Below are positions 1 through 9,256 of a DNA stretch of 64,000 nucleotides, in pieces. The position numbers and the translations under genes are program-made. The notes under the pieces are model-generated. The model was not told the DNA's origin and made no database searches. It worked only from the letters and a program-made list of their open reading frames with translations. The stretch's first letter is position 1. Each line of letters opens with the position of its first letter. Source of the stretch: Bdellovibrio sp. 28-41-41 (lineage in GTDB: Bacteria; Bdellovibrionota; Bdellovibrionia; Bdellovibrionales; Bdellovibrionaceae); contig NCGL01000016.1 in the NCBI GenBank assembly GCA_002256935.1, positions 1 to 64,000 on the forward strand, given 5' to 3'.

Positions 1-639
1 GCAGAACCAGCAATTTGGCCGATTCAAGCATCCACCATTTTTCACGAATTGTCGCATGCGGAATTTAGTTGGTTGCCCAAATCTAAAGATAATGCAGATG
101 TTTTTCTACTTTCCGTCTTAGGAAACGATCTCGGTCAGTACCTCAAAGTGAACTATCCGAAATTATCTGTTTTTGATCGCCGAATTGCGCGCTCAGAAAT
201 GTTTGCTTACTTCCGGGGGGACTTTCTTACTTTTTTAGCTAAAGCTTTCGATGAAATCCTTTTGGAGAATGGGTATTATAAAACAAGTAAGACATGTCGA
301 AACTCAAATTACTTCCTCTCTCAACGAGCCAAGCACCCTGAATTAGATTTTCATAAATTCGTTGTGTTCGGCAGCGATGTCAGTTTCAAACCGTCAAGTT
401 TACCTTTGATTTTCGTTAAAGGAAAAGATGTTGAAGTCGACTCAAAGGACGCTTTGAACCAAAAACTGGTAGACGCTTTGTGGAGTCAGTTGACTCAGCA
501 TTTCTCTCCGGCCCAGTCTAAATTTGAAATGATAAGTTGGATGAATTCGAGACCTGAATTATTGAAATTGATTGAGCCATGTCGATCGCTGCTTTTTTTG
601 GGCCAGACTCGACGTAACTCTGATTTAACTCCGCATTAG
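1..639 (+). CDS. Zincin-like protein, C-terminal part (cut by window edge)
   Basis: The reading frame is already open at base 1, so the true start lies outside the window and the TTG at 49 is not the start. Bases 43-57 encode HELSH, an HExxH zinc-metallopeptidase signature, in the hydrophobic context typical of an active-site helix (STIFHELSH). About 190 residues follow without a recognisable domain. Inference: this is the C-terminal half of a zinc peptidase of unknown family, or a protein carrying the motif by chance. The next gene is also an HExxH peptidase but is separated by 127 bp and is not obviously related. Confidence 0.55.
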   Translation, partial: AEPAIWPIQASTIFHELSHAEFSWLPKSKDNADVFLLSVLGNDLGQYLKVNYPKLSVFDRRIARSEMFAYFRGDFLTFLAKAFDEILLENGYYKTSKTCRNSNYFLSQRAKHPELDFHKFVVFGSDVSFKPSSLPLIFVKGKDVEVDSKDALNQKLVDALWSQLTQHFSPAQSKFEMISWMNSRPELLKLIEPCRSLLFLGQTRRNSDLTPH

Positions 640-766
640 TATACGTTTCATTTTTAGCCTTTCAGTTGTTACATAATTTTAACTTTAAGATCTTGTTTCG
701 ATCGGGTTTTTGTTATTAAGATCGGAAGAATAAATCGGAGTATATTAAATAAAGGCGGAGTACCTT

Positions 767-1549
767 ATGAAAAAAACAGCGCAGGCTTTTCTCATTACAT
801 TAGTTTCAGTTTTTTTATTAACTAACTCGGTGGGGTGTTCTACTCTGTCACAAGCACAGACACCAGGCGAAGCAGAAATTAATGCGGAGTCTGCTAAGGC
901 GTATCAAGAAGTAAAATCCAAATCGAAAATCTCAACTCGTAAAGACTGGAACGATATGGTTCAGCGAGTAGGCAATCGTATTGCACGTGCATCTGATGAA
1001 CCCAATGCCTGGTGTATGCCCGGCGGGAAAATGGCCGTGTACACGGGAATTATGCCTATCTTAAAAACGGAGGGCGCATTAGCTGCCGTGATGGGACATG
1101 AAGTAGCGCATGCCACTCGACGTCATGGTCAGAAAGGCTACGCGCGTGCCATCGAAGAACAACAAACGGGTGCATTGATTGGCGTGGCGACGGCAGTTGG
1201 TGGTCAGTTGCTGTGCAAAACAGAAAATTGTCGACTGCTAGCAGGTCTGGGCGGCGCAGCTGCCGGTGTGGCTCTGACATTCTTTAATCGCAAGTTCTCT
1301 CGCGAAGATGAAAGTGAAGCCGATCAAGTGGGACAAATCTATATGGCCAAAGCCGGTTATGAGCCTTCAGAATCCATCGCACTTTGGGAACGCATGAGCG
1401 CGGCTAAGGGCAGCGAAGTTCCTGAATGGATGTCGACCCATCCATCTGACAGCAACCGTCGCGCCAAGCTGACACAGTGGTTGCCTCAGGCGCAACAAAC
1501 GTATCAGCAATCCTCAGAAAAACTTGGCAAGGGCGGCACAATTCAGTAG
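767..1549 (+). CDS. M48-family zinc metallopeptidase, predicted lipoprotein
   Basis: Protein of 260 residues. A signal peptide ends in a lipobox-like SVGC (Cys24), so it should be a lipoprotein facing the periplasm. The catalytic HEVAH motif is at residues 111-115 and the third zinc ligand is Glu182 in SREDESEAD, the usual M48 arrangement; a hydrophobic Gly/Ala-rich stretch lies between them (about 134-172). Members such as E. coli LoiP and BepA perform outer-membrane protein quality control. It starts at ATG with a GGCGGAG-type ribosome site and stands alone. The exact family role is not decidable here. Confidence 0.85.
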   Translation: MKKTAQAFLITLVSVFLLTNSVGCSTLSQAQTPGEAEINAESAKAYQEVKSKSKISTRKDWNDMVQRVGNRIARASDEPNAWCMPGGKMAVYTGIMPILKTEGALAAVMGHEVAHATRRHGQKGYARAIEEQQTGALIGVATAVGGQLLCKTENCRLLAGLGGAAAGVALTFFNRKFSREDESEADQVGQIYMAKAGYEPSESIALWERMSAAKGSEVPEWMSTHPSDSNRRAKLTQWLPQAQQTYQQSSEKLGKGGTIQ

Positions 1550-1561
1550 ATGTCGTTTTAC

Positions 1562-1597
1562 AAAAAAAAGTGGCCACTCTTTTCAGAGCAGCCACTT
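1562..1597 (-). terminator. Intrinsic terminator of the flagellin gene
   Basis: On the reverse strand a stem AAGTGGC/GCCACTT is followed by a run of eight T. It lies between the convergent peptidase and flagellin genes and fits flagellin best, because the T-run is downstream on that strand. Confidence 0.75.
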
Positions 1598-1626
1598 GTT
1601 TAGTACTACGGTATTTACTTTACTAA

Positions 1627-2391
1627 TTAACCGATTAGTTTAAGAGCTAATTGGTTAGAAGAGTTAGCTTGAGCTAATGTAGATGTACCAGCTTGTAACG
1701 CACTCATGTTTTCATGAGCCACACCTAAGTTGTCTACAGTCGAAGTTAAACGATTTTGTAGAGCACCCAGATTAGCGCGGTAACCGTTAACAAGTTCTTG
1801 AGCAGAATCTAAAGATTCTAGAGCTGTTTGAGCTCCTTCTTTAGACGTGTAATCAAGACCAGAAAGTCCTAAAGCATCAAGAGTTGCTACGTTTTGTGAA
1901 GCGTCGAAAGAAATACGATCTTCTTCCGCATTATTGAAGATACCAACTTGGAAATCAAATGTCGGTGTAGATCCATCCAACAATTTAGTTTTGCCCCAAG
2001 TAGTTACCGACGAAATACGCTGAACTTCAGATTTTAATTGATCAACTTCCTTGTTAAGAAATCCGCGCTCTACTTCACCTACAGTGTCAGAAGATGCTTG
2101 GATGCCCAACTCTCTAAGACGAACAACGATGTTACCGATTTCGTTTAAACCACCCTCTGCGGTTTGAACCATCGAGATACCGTCGTTAGCATTTCTTTGT
2201 GCTTGTGCCGATGATCTGATACTAGCTTTCAAGCCTTCGCTGATCGCTAATCCAGCAGCATCGTCAGCTGCGATATTGATTCGGCTACCAGACGCTAATT
2301 GCGCCATTGATTTACCGATCATTCTTTGGCTACCGCTCAAGTTTCTTTGTGCATTGATAGCCGCTACGTTTGTTGATACTCTCATACCCAT
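1627..2391 (-). CDS. fliC: Flagellin
   Basis: Protein of 254 residues with the conserved flagellin N-terminus (MRVSTNVAAINAQRNL, then LASGSRINIAADDAAGLAIS) and the C-terminal coiled-coil domain ending in NQLALKLIG. It holds little beyond the D0/D1 core, so it is a short flagellin without the large variable D2/D3 domains of E. coli. It forms the filament after export through the flagellar type III apparatus. A strong GGAGG site precedes the ATG, and a second GGAGG-like site lies about 45 bp further upstream. No other flagellar gene is nearby, as expected where several flagellin copies are scattered. No convincing sigma-28 site was seen upstream. Confidence 0.95.
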   Translation of the reverse strand: MGMRVSTNVAAINAQRNLSGSQRMIGKSMAQLASGSRINIAADDAAGLAISEGLKASIRSSAQAQRNANDGISMVQTAEGGLNEIGNIVVRLRELGIQASSDTVGEVERGFLNKEVDQLKSEVQRISSVTTWGKTKLLDGSTPTFDFQVGIFNNAEEDRISFDASQNVATLDALGLSGLDYTSKEGAQTALESLDSAQELVNGYRANLGALQNRLTSTVDNLGVAHENMSALQAGTSTLAQANSSNQLALKLIG

Positions 2392-2461
2392 AAAAAATTC
2401 CTCCGTTTATAACGTTAATTTATTTAAATCTTTCATTAATAACCTCCGTGTGTTTGTTTAA

Positions 2462-2904
2462 GTACCCCTCTACTTGAGGGACGCATCCATTGCGAGTTTT
2501 TGGCCTTTAACTATAGGGCACCGTTATGGTACCGAATTTAAATGAACATTCGATTGTTCTTCTTTAATCTTCCTTGAAGGCCCTCCTTTCTAAATGTGGG
2601 AAAGTCTGACTGCACTTTCCGGTTCCTTCTGAATCCTTGTTACTTTTTGCAAATTACTAGTTTTTTTAGAAACAAGTGAAGTGCTTACAAATACTAATTC
2701 GGGGTGCGCGACATTTTCTTGACAGGACTTTAGGGAGGAAAACGAATGTTTGAAGAAATATGGTCTTTGTGACGAGGAAAAAAATTCCACTCACTAGGCA
2801 AAATGTATGTTTTGAATCGAAAGACCTCATGAAACCTTGATAAACAAAGGGTTCCCAGACTTTTTTCATAGGGTGAAAAGACTAGGCGCCCCGACTAGAA
2901 AGCG
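2462..2904. other. Long intergenic region, no firm gene
   Basis: About 440 bp between the flagellin leader and the next reverse-strand gene. It contains an imperfect palindrome GGCACC-N5-GGTACC (near 2518-2535), an inverted repeat GAACA-N6-TGTTC (near 2545-2560), and an eight-codon frame at 2746-2772 behind a strong GGGAGG site. No conserved protein or RNA is recognised. Confidence 0.4.
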
Positions 2905-3138
2905 TTAGTCAATTTCGTGTGAACGACAAAAAGCCATTGTGCCGGACATCAAATACTCATGTGTCTGCTGTGCTTTTCGATGTGGTTCTGTTGGATAACC
3001 AAGTGTGCACGTCTCTGTGCTAGCGTCAAAGTGGCTGCAGTCATCGCAACTGAAGCGATGACTATAATGTTGATAGTCAAATGCAGAAACCTTTTCACGT
3101 TTGATCGAAGGTCTAATTTTTCTTTGAGTCTTAGCCAT
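2905..3138 (-). CDS. Small four-cysteine protein, probably metal-binding
   Basis: A 77-residue protein is predicted from the ATG at 3138, which has AGGT upstream; a longer frame to 3237 would overlap the divergent neighbour. The N-terminal 17 residues are basic. Cysteines lie at 31, 34, 44 and 71 (CDDC, ETC, AFC), a spacing that suggests a zinc or iron-sulphur site. The function is unknown. It is divergent from the secreted-protein gene at 3191, so both promoters must share about 50 bp. Confidence 0.6.
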   Translation of the reverse strand: MAKTQRKIRPSIKREKVSAFDYQHYSHRFSCDDCSHFDASTETCTLGYPTEPHRKAQQTHEYLMSGTMAFCRSHEID

Positions 3139-3190
3139 TGTTACCTGATTACATGACAAGTCTCCTAGCGGACAAGCATAATTAGAGCAT

Positions 3191-3898
3191 ATGACAAAAT
3201 CACAAATTTTTTTCATGATTCTTATAGGTGTACTCACTCAAGCCACTACTAGTTTTGGTTACTCGCGACCGGAAGATTGTCAGTACCAAATCACTCATCG
3301 AGATAATCTGCAATTCTCGATGCAATATCAAAGTGACAGAGCTGAATGCTGGCACTCAATTCATCCCATGAATGGTTATGAAGATATGGTTTATCGAAGC
3401 TTTCTCGTAAGCTCAGACGGGATGTTTTTTGTTTTCAATTCCTATGGTCAAGGTTCAGACGCAAAAACTACAGGAGCTCGTACTTACTATTTTTTTCCAC
3501 GTGAATTCTACACATACGGAGTTACGCTGGCGGATCACCAGGTTTCTGTTAAAGTGAACTCAAAGCTGACTTTTGATTTTGAATCTAACAATCTTTATCC
3601 GCTTAATAACGCCAATATCGTCTTTAAAAACTACACTTCAATTAACCCTAAAAATGCCGGGGGCGTCGAAGTCCTTCGCTATAACGGTGTTTACTTGGAT
3701 ACCGGCTTTATGATGGGTAAACCAGCGAATTCAGTCCCGACTCTAAAATCGATGTTTAAGAACCAATTTGGCCAAAAGTGCTCAATTGTGAATCAGACTC
3801 TATTTGATTATAAAGACGGCGATGCCATCCTAAAGAACGATATCGTGTTACATCGAATTGTAGCGGCCCAATGCCCTACGTTTAAGTGGGTCGATTAA
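3191..3898 (+). CDS. Hypothetical secreted protein
   Basis: Protein of 235 residues with a Sec signal peptide (MTKSQIFFMILIGVLTQA) and probable cleavage after the Thr/Ser/Gly stretch near residue 23. The mature part is rich in aromatic residues and has four cysteines (DCQ, ECW, KCS, QCP) that could form periplasmic disulphides. No family is recognised. It is transcribed divergently from the four-cysteine gene and lies 76 bp before clpB, with no clear terminator between. Confidence 0.65.
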   Translation: MTKSQIFFMILIGVLTQATTSFGYSRPEDCQYQITHRDNLQFSMQYQSDRAECWHSIHPMNGYEDMVYRSFLVSSDGMFFVFNSYGQGSDAKTTGARTYYFFPREFYTYGVTLADHQVSVKVNSKLTFDFESNNLYPLNNANIVFKNYTSINPKNAGGVEVLRYNGVYLDTGFMMGKPANSVPTLKSMFKNQFGQKCSIVNQTLFDYKDGDAILKNDIVLHRIVAAQCPTFKWVD

Positions 3899-3974
3899 AA
3901 TTCGTCCTAAATTTTACATATAGTTATTTGACAGGAACTGGTTTGAGACCCAAGTTATTCTCAGAGGTAATTAT

Positions 3975-6563
3975 ATGTCAGAAATTGATAAAATGACCCA
4001 AAAAAGCCAAGAAGCAATGCAAGCGGCAGCCCAAAAAGCTGAGGCAAAAAACCACTCAATGGTAGAACCGGAACACTTTCTTCATGAACTCGTGACCCAG
4101 GAACAGGGTATTGTTCCCCGCATATTAGAAAAATTAAATACTAATATACAATCATTGGCCTACGACCTTCAGAGTCGTATTGATCGGTTTGCTCAAATTA
4201 CGGGTAGCCATCAAAAACCCTACGCCAGTCCACGATTGCAAAAACTATTTCAGTCGGCAGAAGTCGAAGCTAAGGCCATGGGCGACAGCTTTATTTCAAC
4301 CGAGCATTTCTTTCTCGCCGGAATTAAAATAAACGACACAGAACTGGCCGCTATCTTTAAAAAGCACCAGATAAAATTAGATACCTTTTTAAAAGGTTTA
4401 ACGGAAACTCGCGGCAATCAAAAAGTAGTCGATGATGATCCTGAAAACAAAATGGAAGTTCTTAAGAAATATGCTCGTGATCTAACGGCATTGGCCGCTG
4501 AGGGAAAACTAGACCCAGTGGTGGGCCGTGATGAAGAAATTCGTCGCGTGATCCAAGTTCTATCTCGTCGTACAAAGAACAATCCCGTGCTCATTGGTGA
4601 GCCCGGCGTAGGTAAAACTGCGATTGCCGAGGGCTTAGCATTACGTATCGTTCAAAAAGACATCCCAGAGAATTTAATAGGTAAAAAATTATTAAGCCTA
4701 GACCTAGGCGCCTTAGTCGCTGGTGCTAAATATCGCGGCGAATTTGAAGATCGCTTGAAAGCGGTGGTTAAAGAAGTATCGGGTAGCGACGGAAAAATTA
4801 TCTTATTTATTGATGAAATTCATACGCTTGTTGGTGCCGGGAAATCAGAAGGCGCCATGGATGCCGGACAGTTATTGAAGCCAGCATTAGCGCGGGGTGA
4901 GTTACGCTGTATTGGTGCGACGACGTTAGATGAATATCGCAAATACATCGAAAAAGATGCGGCTCTAGAGCGCCGTTTTCAAACAGTTTTAGTAGATGAG
5001 CCTTCGGTCGAAGAAGCCATTACTATTTTGCGCGGTTTAAAAGAAAAATATGAAGTCCATCACGGTGTTAGAATCACTGACAGCGCTATCGTGTCAGCTG
5101 TGAAATTATCACATCGCTATATTACATCACGATTTTTACCAGATAAAGCCATCGATCTGATTGACGAAGCTGCCAGCAAATTAAGTATCGAGATTAAATC
5201 GGTTCCGGAAGAAATCGATGAAATCGAACGCCACATGATGCAGCTAAAAATCGAAAAAGAAGCGATGAAGAAAGAAACAGAAAGCTCAGCAGTCGAGCGT
5301 ATGGGCGCGATCGATAAAGACCTGGCGGGTCTTCAGAAAAGCAACCAAGCTCTTCGTGAGCAATGGGAGTTTGAAAAAGGCGGTATCGCGAATTTGAAGA
5401 AATATAAACAGGACCACGAGGCTTTAAAACTTGAAATTGAAAAAGCTCAACGTTTGGGTGATCTAGGTAAAGCTGCCGAACTTCAATATGGCAAATTGCC
5501 CGAGCTAGAAAAGAAAATCAAAACGACGGAAGAAAAAGCTCAAAATCAAAAAGGCAAAAACCAGATTTTAAAAGAAGAAGTGGGCCCGGAAGATATCGCT
5601 GAAGTTGTCGGTAAATGGACGGGTATTCCCGTAGCCAAAATGATGGAAGGCGAGACTCAGAAATTATTAAATATGGAAACCAAAATGCGTGAACGGGTTG
5701 TTGGTCAAGATCATGCATTAGAAATTCTGGGAGATGCGATTCGCAGGTCCCGTGCGGAAATTTCTGATCCTAATCGGCCAGTGGGTACTTTTATTTTTTT
5801 GGGTCCAACAGGTGTAGGTAAAACAGAAACTGTTAAAGCCTTGGCTGAATTCTTATTTGATTCTGACCAATCGATCGTACGTATTGATATGAGCGAATAT
5901 ATGGAAAAACACTCGGTAGCCCGCTTGATTGGCGCGCCTCCGGGATACGTGGGTTACGAAGAGGGCGGCCAGTTAACAGAAGCCGTACGACGTAAACCAT
6001 ATAGTGTAGTTCTATTCGATGAAATCGAAAAAGCACATACTGATGTATTCAATATTTTATTGCAGGTACTAGATGACGGTCGCTTAACTGACGGTCAAGG
6101 ACGAGTCGTTGATTTTAAAAACACAGTTTTGATCATGACGTCCAACATCGGGTCATCTGCGATTATCGATCCAGCTATGTCAGAAGCAGAGAAAAACAAA
6201 GAAGTCACAGCGGCTTTGCGTGGGCATTTCAGACCCGAGTTTTTAAATCGTATTGATGAAACTATTATTTTCAATTCGCTGAAAGAAGAGCAGATAAGCG
6301 GTATCGTGAAAATCCAACTTGCGGCGGTTGTAGAGCGTTTGAAAAATAAAAAGTTGAGCTTGAATTTTTCCGATGCAGCGACTCGCCAATTAGGAACTCA
6401 AGGTTATGATCCGATTTATGGGGCACGTCCTTTAAAGCGGGTCATTCAATCCGAGGTTTTGAACCCTTTGTCTAAAATGATTTTAGCACAGGACTTTAAG
6501 CCAGGAGATTCTATTAAAGTTGATTTCGCCAGTGGGGCTTTTAAATTTAGTAAAGATGCTTAA
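3975..6563 (+). CDS. clpB: ClpB disaggregase chaperone
   Basis: Protein of 862 residues (E. coli 857). It has the N-terminal Clp repeat domain (1-150), a first AAA+ domain with Walker A GEPGVGKT, a coiled-coil middle domain (about 410-530, highly charged), and a second AAA+ domain with GPTGVGKT and Walker [12 protein letters not shown]. It resolubilises aggregated proteins with DnaK. It starts at ATG with an AGAGG-type site. No CIRCE or sigma-32-like element stood out upstream. The stop codon overlaps the start of the next gene. Confidence 0.97.
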   Translation: MSEIDKMTQKSQEAMQAAAQKAEAKNHSMVEPEHFLHELVTQEQGIVPRILEKLNTNIQSLAYDLQSRIDRFAQITGSHQKPYASPRLQKLFQSAEVEAKAMGDSFISTEHFFLAGIKINDTELAAIFKKHQIKLDTFLKGLTETRGNQKVVDDDPENKMEVLKKYARDLTALAAEGKLDPVVGRDEEIRRVIQVLSRRTKNNPVLIGEPGVGKTAIAEGLALRIVQKDIPENLIGKKLLSLDLGALVAGAKYRGEFEDRLKAVVKEVSGSDGKIILFIDEIHTLVGAGKSEGAMDAGQLLKPALARGELRCIGATTLDEYRKYIEKDAALERRFQTVLVDEPSVEEAITILRGLKEKYEVHHGVRITDSAIVSAVKLSHRYITSRFLPDKAIDLIDEAASKLSIEIKSVPEEIDEIERHMMQLKIEKEAMKKETESSAVERMGAIDKDLAGLQKSNQALREQWEFEKGGIANLKKYKQDHEALKLEIEKAQRLGDLGKAAELQYGKLPELEKKIKTTEEKAQNQKGKNQILKEEVGPEDIAEVVGKWTGIPVAKMMEGETQKLLNMETKMRERVVGQDHALEILGDAIRRSRAEISDPNRPVGTFIFLGPTGVGKTETVKALAEFLFDSDQSIVRIDMSEYMEKHSVARLIGAPPGYVGYEEGGQLTEAVRRKPYSVVLFDEIEKAHTDVFNILLQVLDDGRLTDGQGRVVDFKNTVLIMTSNIGSSAIIDPAMSEAEKNKEVTAALRGHFRPEFLNRIDETIIFNSLKEEQISGIVKIQLAAVVERLKNKKLSLNFSDAATRQLGTQGYDPIYGARPLKRVIQSEVLNPLSKMILAQDFKPGDSIKVDFASGAFKFSKDA

Positions 6564-7104
6564 TTTAAAAATTCTATTAGCTTGTGTCTTTATGGTGGGC
6601 TCCGTGTGGGCCCAAAAGAAATACCCGTACTCGTTTCCGACGACGCCAACGGCGGCAACCACAAAGGATTCTAAGATCACTTACGATGTCAGTGCGTCGC
6701 TAGGTGAGCAAAACGGAAATCAGTATCAAGAGATTAATCTTGGTGTGAACTGGGTCATGAACTCGTTCCTAAATTGGCGAAATGCGCTGTTTACTCGGAT
6801 GGGTAACAACGTGACTAGCGTTTCTGGTTTGGATTCGTCTCTGCGTCTGCAGCTAACGTCTTTGAACGATGACAATACATTTGGAGTTCATACGTTTCTA
6901 GGGCCCGGCGTTCGTGTCGCTACGGAAAAATACAATGCGGCGTTTGGTGAAGCGGGTTTGATTTTCAAACTGGGCGGAATTCAGCTCGGTGCTGGTATTA
7001 AAAGTCTTCAGTATTTTGAAAATCGTGAAAGCAAAGACAAAGTCGTTCTGCCAAAAAATGAAAACCAAGTTTTCATTATTCTAAGCGGCGGCGGCGTCCT
7101 GTAG
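6556..7104 (+). CDS. Hypothetical exported protein, possible outer-membrane barrel
   Basis: Starting at the ATG at 6556, which overlaps the clpB stop, gives 182 residues with a clean signal peptide ending VGSVWAQ. The mature part alternates polar and hydrophobic residues with many Gly/Asn turns and ends near a hydrophobic strand (QVFIILSGGGVL), which resembles a small beta-barrel. No family is recognised. The 8 bp overlap suggests co-translation with clpB. Confidence 0.6.
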   Translation: MLNLKILLACVFMVGSVWAQKKYPYSFPTTPTAATTKDSKITYDVSASLGEQNGNQYQEINLGVNWVMNSFLNWRNALFTRMGNNVTSVSGLDSSLRLQLTSLNDDNTFGVHTFLGPGVRVATEKYNAAFGEAGLIFKLGGIQLGAGIKSLQYFENRESKDKVVLPKNENQVFIILSGGGVL

Positions 7105-7255
7105 GCGATCAAAGCCTGTTTGCCAAAAGTAATTCTAAATTTATCTAGACATTTATCTAGGCCGACAAAAGTCGATGTTTCTTGAATCTGCAAAAATCTG
7201 TCTAAAATTGTGATACCTCTTTGATTAGGTATTTAGTCCTGCTATCCAGTATTTA

Positions 7256-7285
7256 CAAGCCTCTCCAGGGGGCTTTGTTTTATTA
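7256..7285 (+). terminator. Possible intrinsic terminator
   Basis: AAGCC/GGCTT stem followed by TGTTTTATT, about 150 bp after the preceding exported-protein gene. The stem is short, so support is moderate. Confidence 0.4.
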
Positions 7286-7378
7286 AAACTATTTTTATCA
7301 CTAGACTGCATACTAGACTACAGACTTTCGTAATCCCTCCGATCATCTAGGTGTTAGGACTTTAATTGAGGAGGACGT

Positions 7379-8551
7379 GTGAGAATTGCCAAGACTTTAA
7401 TACTTTTGGGGACCGGTTTGCTATTAATGGGAAATCAATCCTGCGAGAAACCTGTTGTCGATGCACCTAAGGCAAGAAAGTTAAAAAAGATTGTGGATGT
7501 TGGACTAGTCCAATCACGTCTGATTGATATGCCCGGTGGTACAAAGTTCGACTTTCAATACGTCATCAATCAGCAAATCTATCCTGTCCTTCAGGCCAGT
7601 GAAAGTTTTGCTTTCCGCTACAAGCCACCGTTCAATGAATCGCCTTCACAACTGGGTTCTAACATTAGATTTTCGGATATGAATTTAGCGACAAATGACG
7701 TTCAATTATTAGAGCGCACATTTGGTAGAACAGCAGTTCCCAATGTTATCATGTCTGATGAAATAGCCTGTCTAGTGAATCTTCCTCAGTATCGTTTATG
7801 GGGAACTATCAATTCATTCGAACTTTTGAATAAAATCGGTTTGGGCTTAGGTTTCACTACAGCCGGTGCATACACTACCAATGGTATTCCGGGAATCAGC
7901 TTTGGTGTTGAAACGTATCAACTAGATATGAACATGATCGCTTCAAATCCAGTATCTTCAGAAGTGTATGCGGCGGCTAACGTGACGGCGAAACAATCGC
8001 GCACGCAATTAGAGTTCACATTGCCACTATATAATTTAATGATTGATCCAAGTTTCTACTTCCAAACACCGTTAGCACGCGTTTCGTACAATGCTTTGGA
8101 AAATTCGATCAAGCAAATTCAGGAACAATTGGATGCAAAACAAGAATGGTACACTCGTGTACTGTATGCGGATGAACATGTAGCAACGATCCTTGCCGGT
8201 TCAAATCACAACGTACAAAAAGGTGATATCTTCAATATCTACAACGAGAAAACATTTTGGATCTCTGAAAATGGAGAAATCCCAGTTCCGTGCGAATCAA
8301 AACTTCAAAGCACTCTAGATGGCGAGCCCATCGCGTCGATCGAAATCTTCGATGTCAGCCCAGAGGCTGCGGCCGGTAAGGTTGTGTTTGAATCAGGCAT
8401 TCAAATCAAAATGGGCGCTAAAGTAAAAATTCGAAAACTAGTTGAGCCCGTAACGACAGCGTCAACGAGCTCGACCTCAAGTGCAGGTTCAAGTTCCAGC
8501 GTAAAAAAGGCCTCATTGTCTACGAACAGTGTAAGAAATCTAAGAAGATAG
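7379..8551 (+). CDS. Hypothetical lipoprotein-like exported protein
   Basis: It starts at GTG behind a strong GAGGAG site. The product has 390 residues with a signal peptide followed by NQSC (Cys22), an imperfect lipobox because Gln and Asn precede the Ser. The long middle region has no recognised domain. The C-terminus is a low-complexity Ser/Thr tail (TTASTSSTSSAGSSSS) ending in basic residues. The 270 bp leader holds a terminator-like hairpin and a pair of near-identical CTAGACT repeats. The function is unknown and the envelope location is inferred. Confidence 0.6.
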   Translation: MRIAKTLILLGTGLLLMGNQSCEKPVVDAPKARKLKKIVDVGLVQSRLIDMPGGTKFDFQYVINQQIYPVLQASESFAFRYKPPFNESPSQLGSNIRFSDMNLATNDVQLLERTFGRTAVPNVIMSDEIACLVNLPQYRLWGTINSFELLNKIGLGLGFTTAGAYTTNGIPGISFGVETYQLDMNMIASNPVSSEVYAAANVTAKQSRTQLEFTLPLYNLMIDPSFYFQTPLARVSYNALENSIKQIQEQLDAKQEWYTRVLYADEHVATILAGSNHNVQKGDIFNIYNEKTFWISENGEIPVPCESKLQSTLDGEPIASIEIFDVSPEAAAGKVVFESGIQIKMGAKVKIRKLVEPVTTASTSSTSSAGSSSSVKKASLSTNSVRNLRR

Positions 8552-8647
8552 CATTAAACTGGATTGGGCGGAGCCATGGAGGCTCTGTCTGGTCTTTCTT
8601 ATATCTCTCTTTTGACAGCGGCGCCTAGCCTTGATAGAACCTCCCTC

Positions 8648-9256
8648 ATGTTCACTGGTATTGTCGAATCCACTCAAAAAATCATCCACGTTCAAGACAA
8701 AGATCAATCTATTGTTGTTCGCATTGCTAAGCCTGATTTGTATAACGATCTTCGCATCGGCGATAGCATTGCTGTAAATGGCGTTTGCTTGACGGTAGAG
8801 GACTTTTCAGAAGACCTAGTGTTCACGTTGGGATTTGAAACTCTTAAAGTAATGGGCTGGAATAAATCAAACTTACAAGACCGCGTAGTTAACCTGGAAC
8901 GTTCGCTAAGATTTGGTGATCGTATTCACGGTCATCTCGTCAGCGGCCATGCCGACGGAACGATTCCATTAGTGAAACGTGAACTCGCTGGTGATTGTTT
9001 AATTCTAGATTTTAAAACGCCCGCTGGTTTTGCTCAATACTTTTGGAAAAAAGGCTCGATCACGATCAACGGAGTCAGCCTGACTTTAAACGAAATATTT
9101 ACCGATTCATTTTCAGTTTGTTTGATTCCAGAGACACTGAGAAAAACAAACTTAGAAAAACAATCCGTCGGTGATCTGGTCAGTTTTGAATGCGATTACT
9201 TTATGAAAGGATTTTTGAATGCTAGAAAATATGAGGGATCAAACGTTGGCCTCTAA
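8648..9256 (+). CDS. ribE: Riboflavin synthase, alpha subunit
   Basis: It catalyses dismutation of 6,7-dimethyl-8-ribityllumazine to riboflavin. The start at MFTGIVES matches the universal N-terminus and gives 202 residues with the two-lobed lumazine-binding repeat (FTGIV; GDSIAVNGVCLTV; HGHLVSGHADG; then ITINGVSLTLNEI). An upstream in-frame TTG or ATG would add 24-28 residues not seen in the family. The chosen ATG has no Shine-Dalgarno sequence; CCTCC sits directly in front of it instead. The 3' end overlaps ribB by 38 bp. Confidence 0.92.
   Translation: MFTGIVESTQKIIHVQDKDQSIVVRIAKPDLYNDLRIGDSIAVNGVCLTVEDFSEDLVFTLGFETLKVMGWNKSNLQDRVVNLERSLRFGDRIHGHLVSGHADGTIPLVKRELAGDCLILDFKTPAGFAQYFWKKGSITINGVSLTLNEIFTDSFSVCLIPETLRKTNLEKQSVGDLVSFECDYFMKGFLNARKYEGSNVGL

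Noticed and set aside
2392-2600. Sigma-28 promoter before flagellin
   Set aside because: The best match, CTATAGGG on the + strand, fits only 5 of 8 bases and has no matching -35 at the right spacing.
8552-8647. FMN riboswitch before ribE
   Set aside because: The conserved RFN sequence blocks are absent; the leader is under 100 bases.
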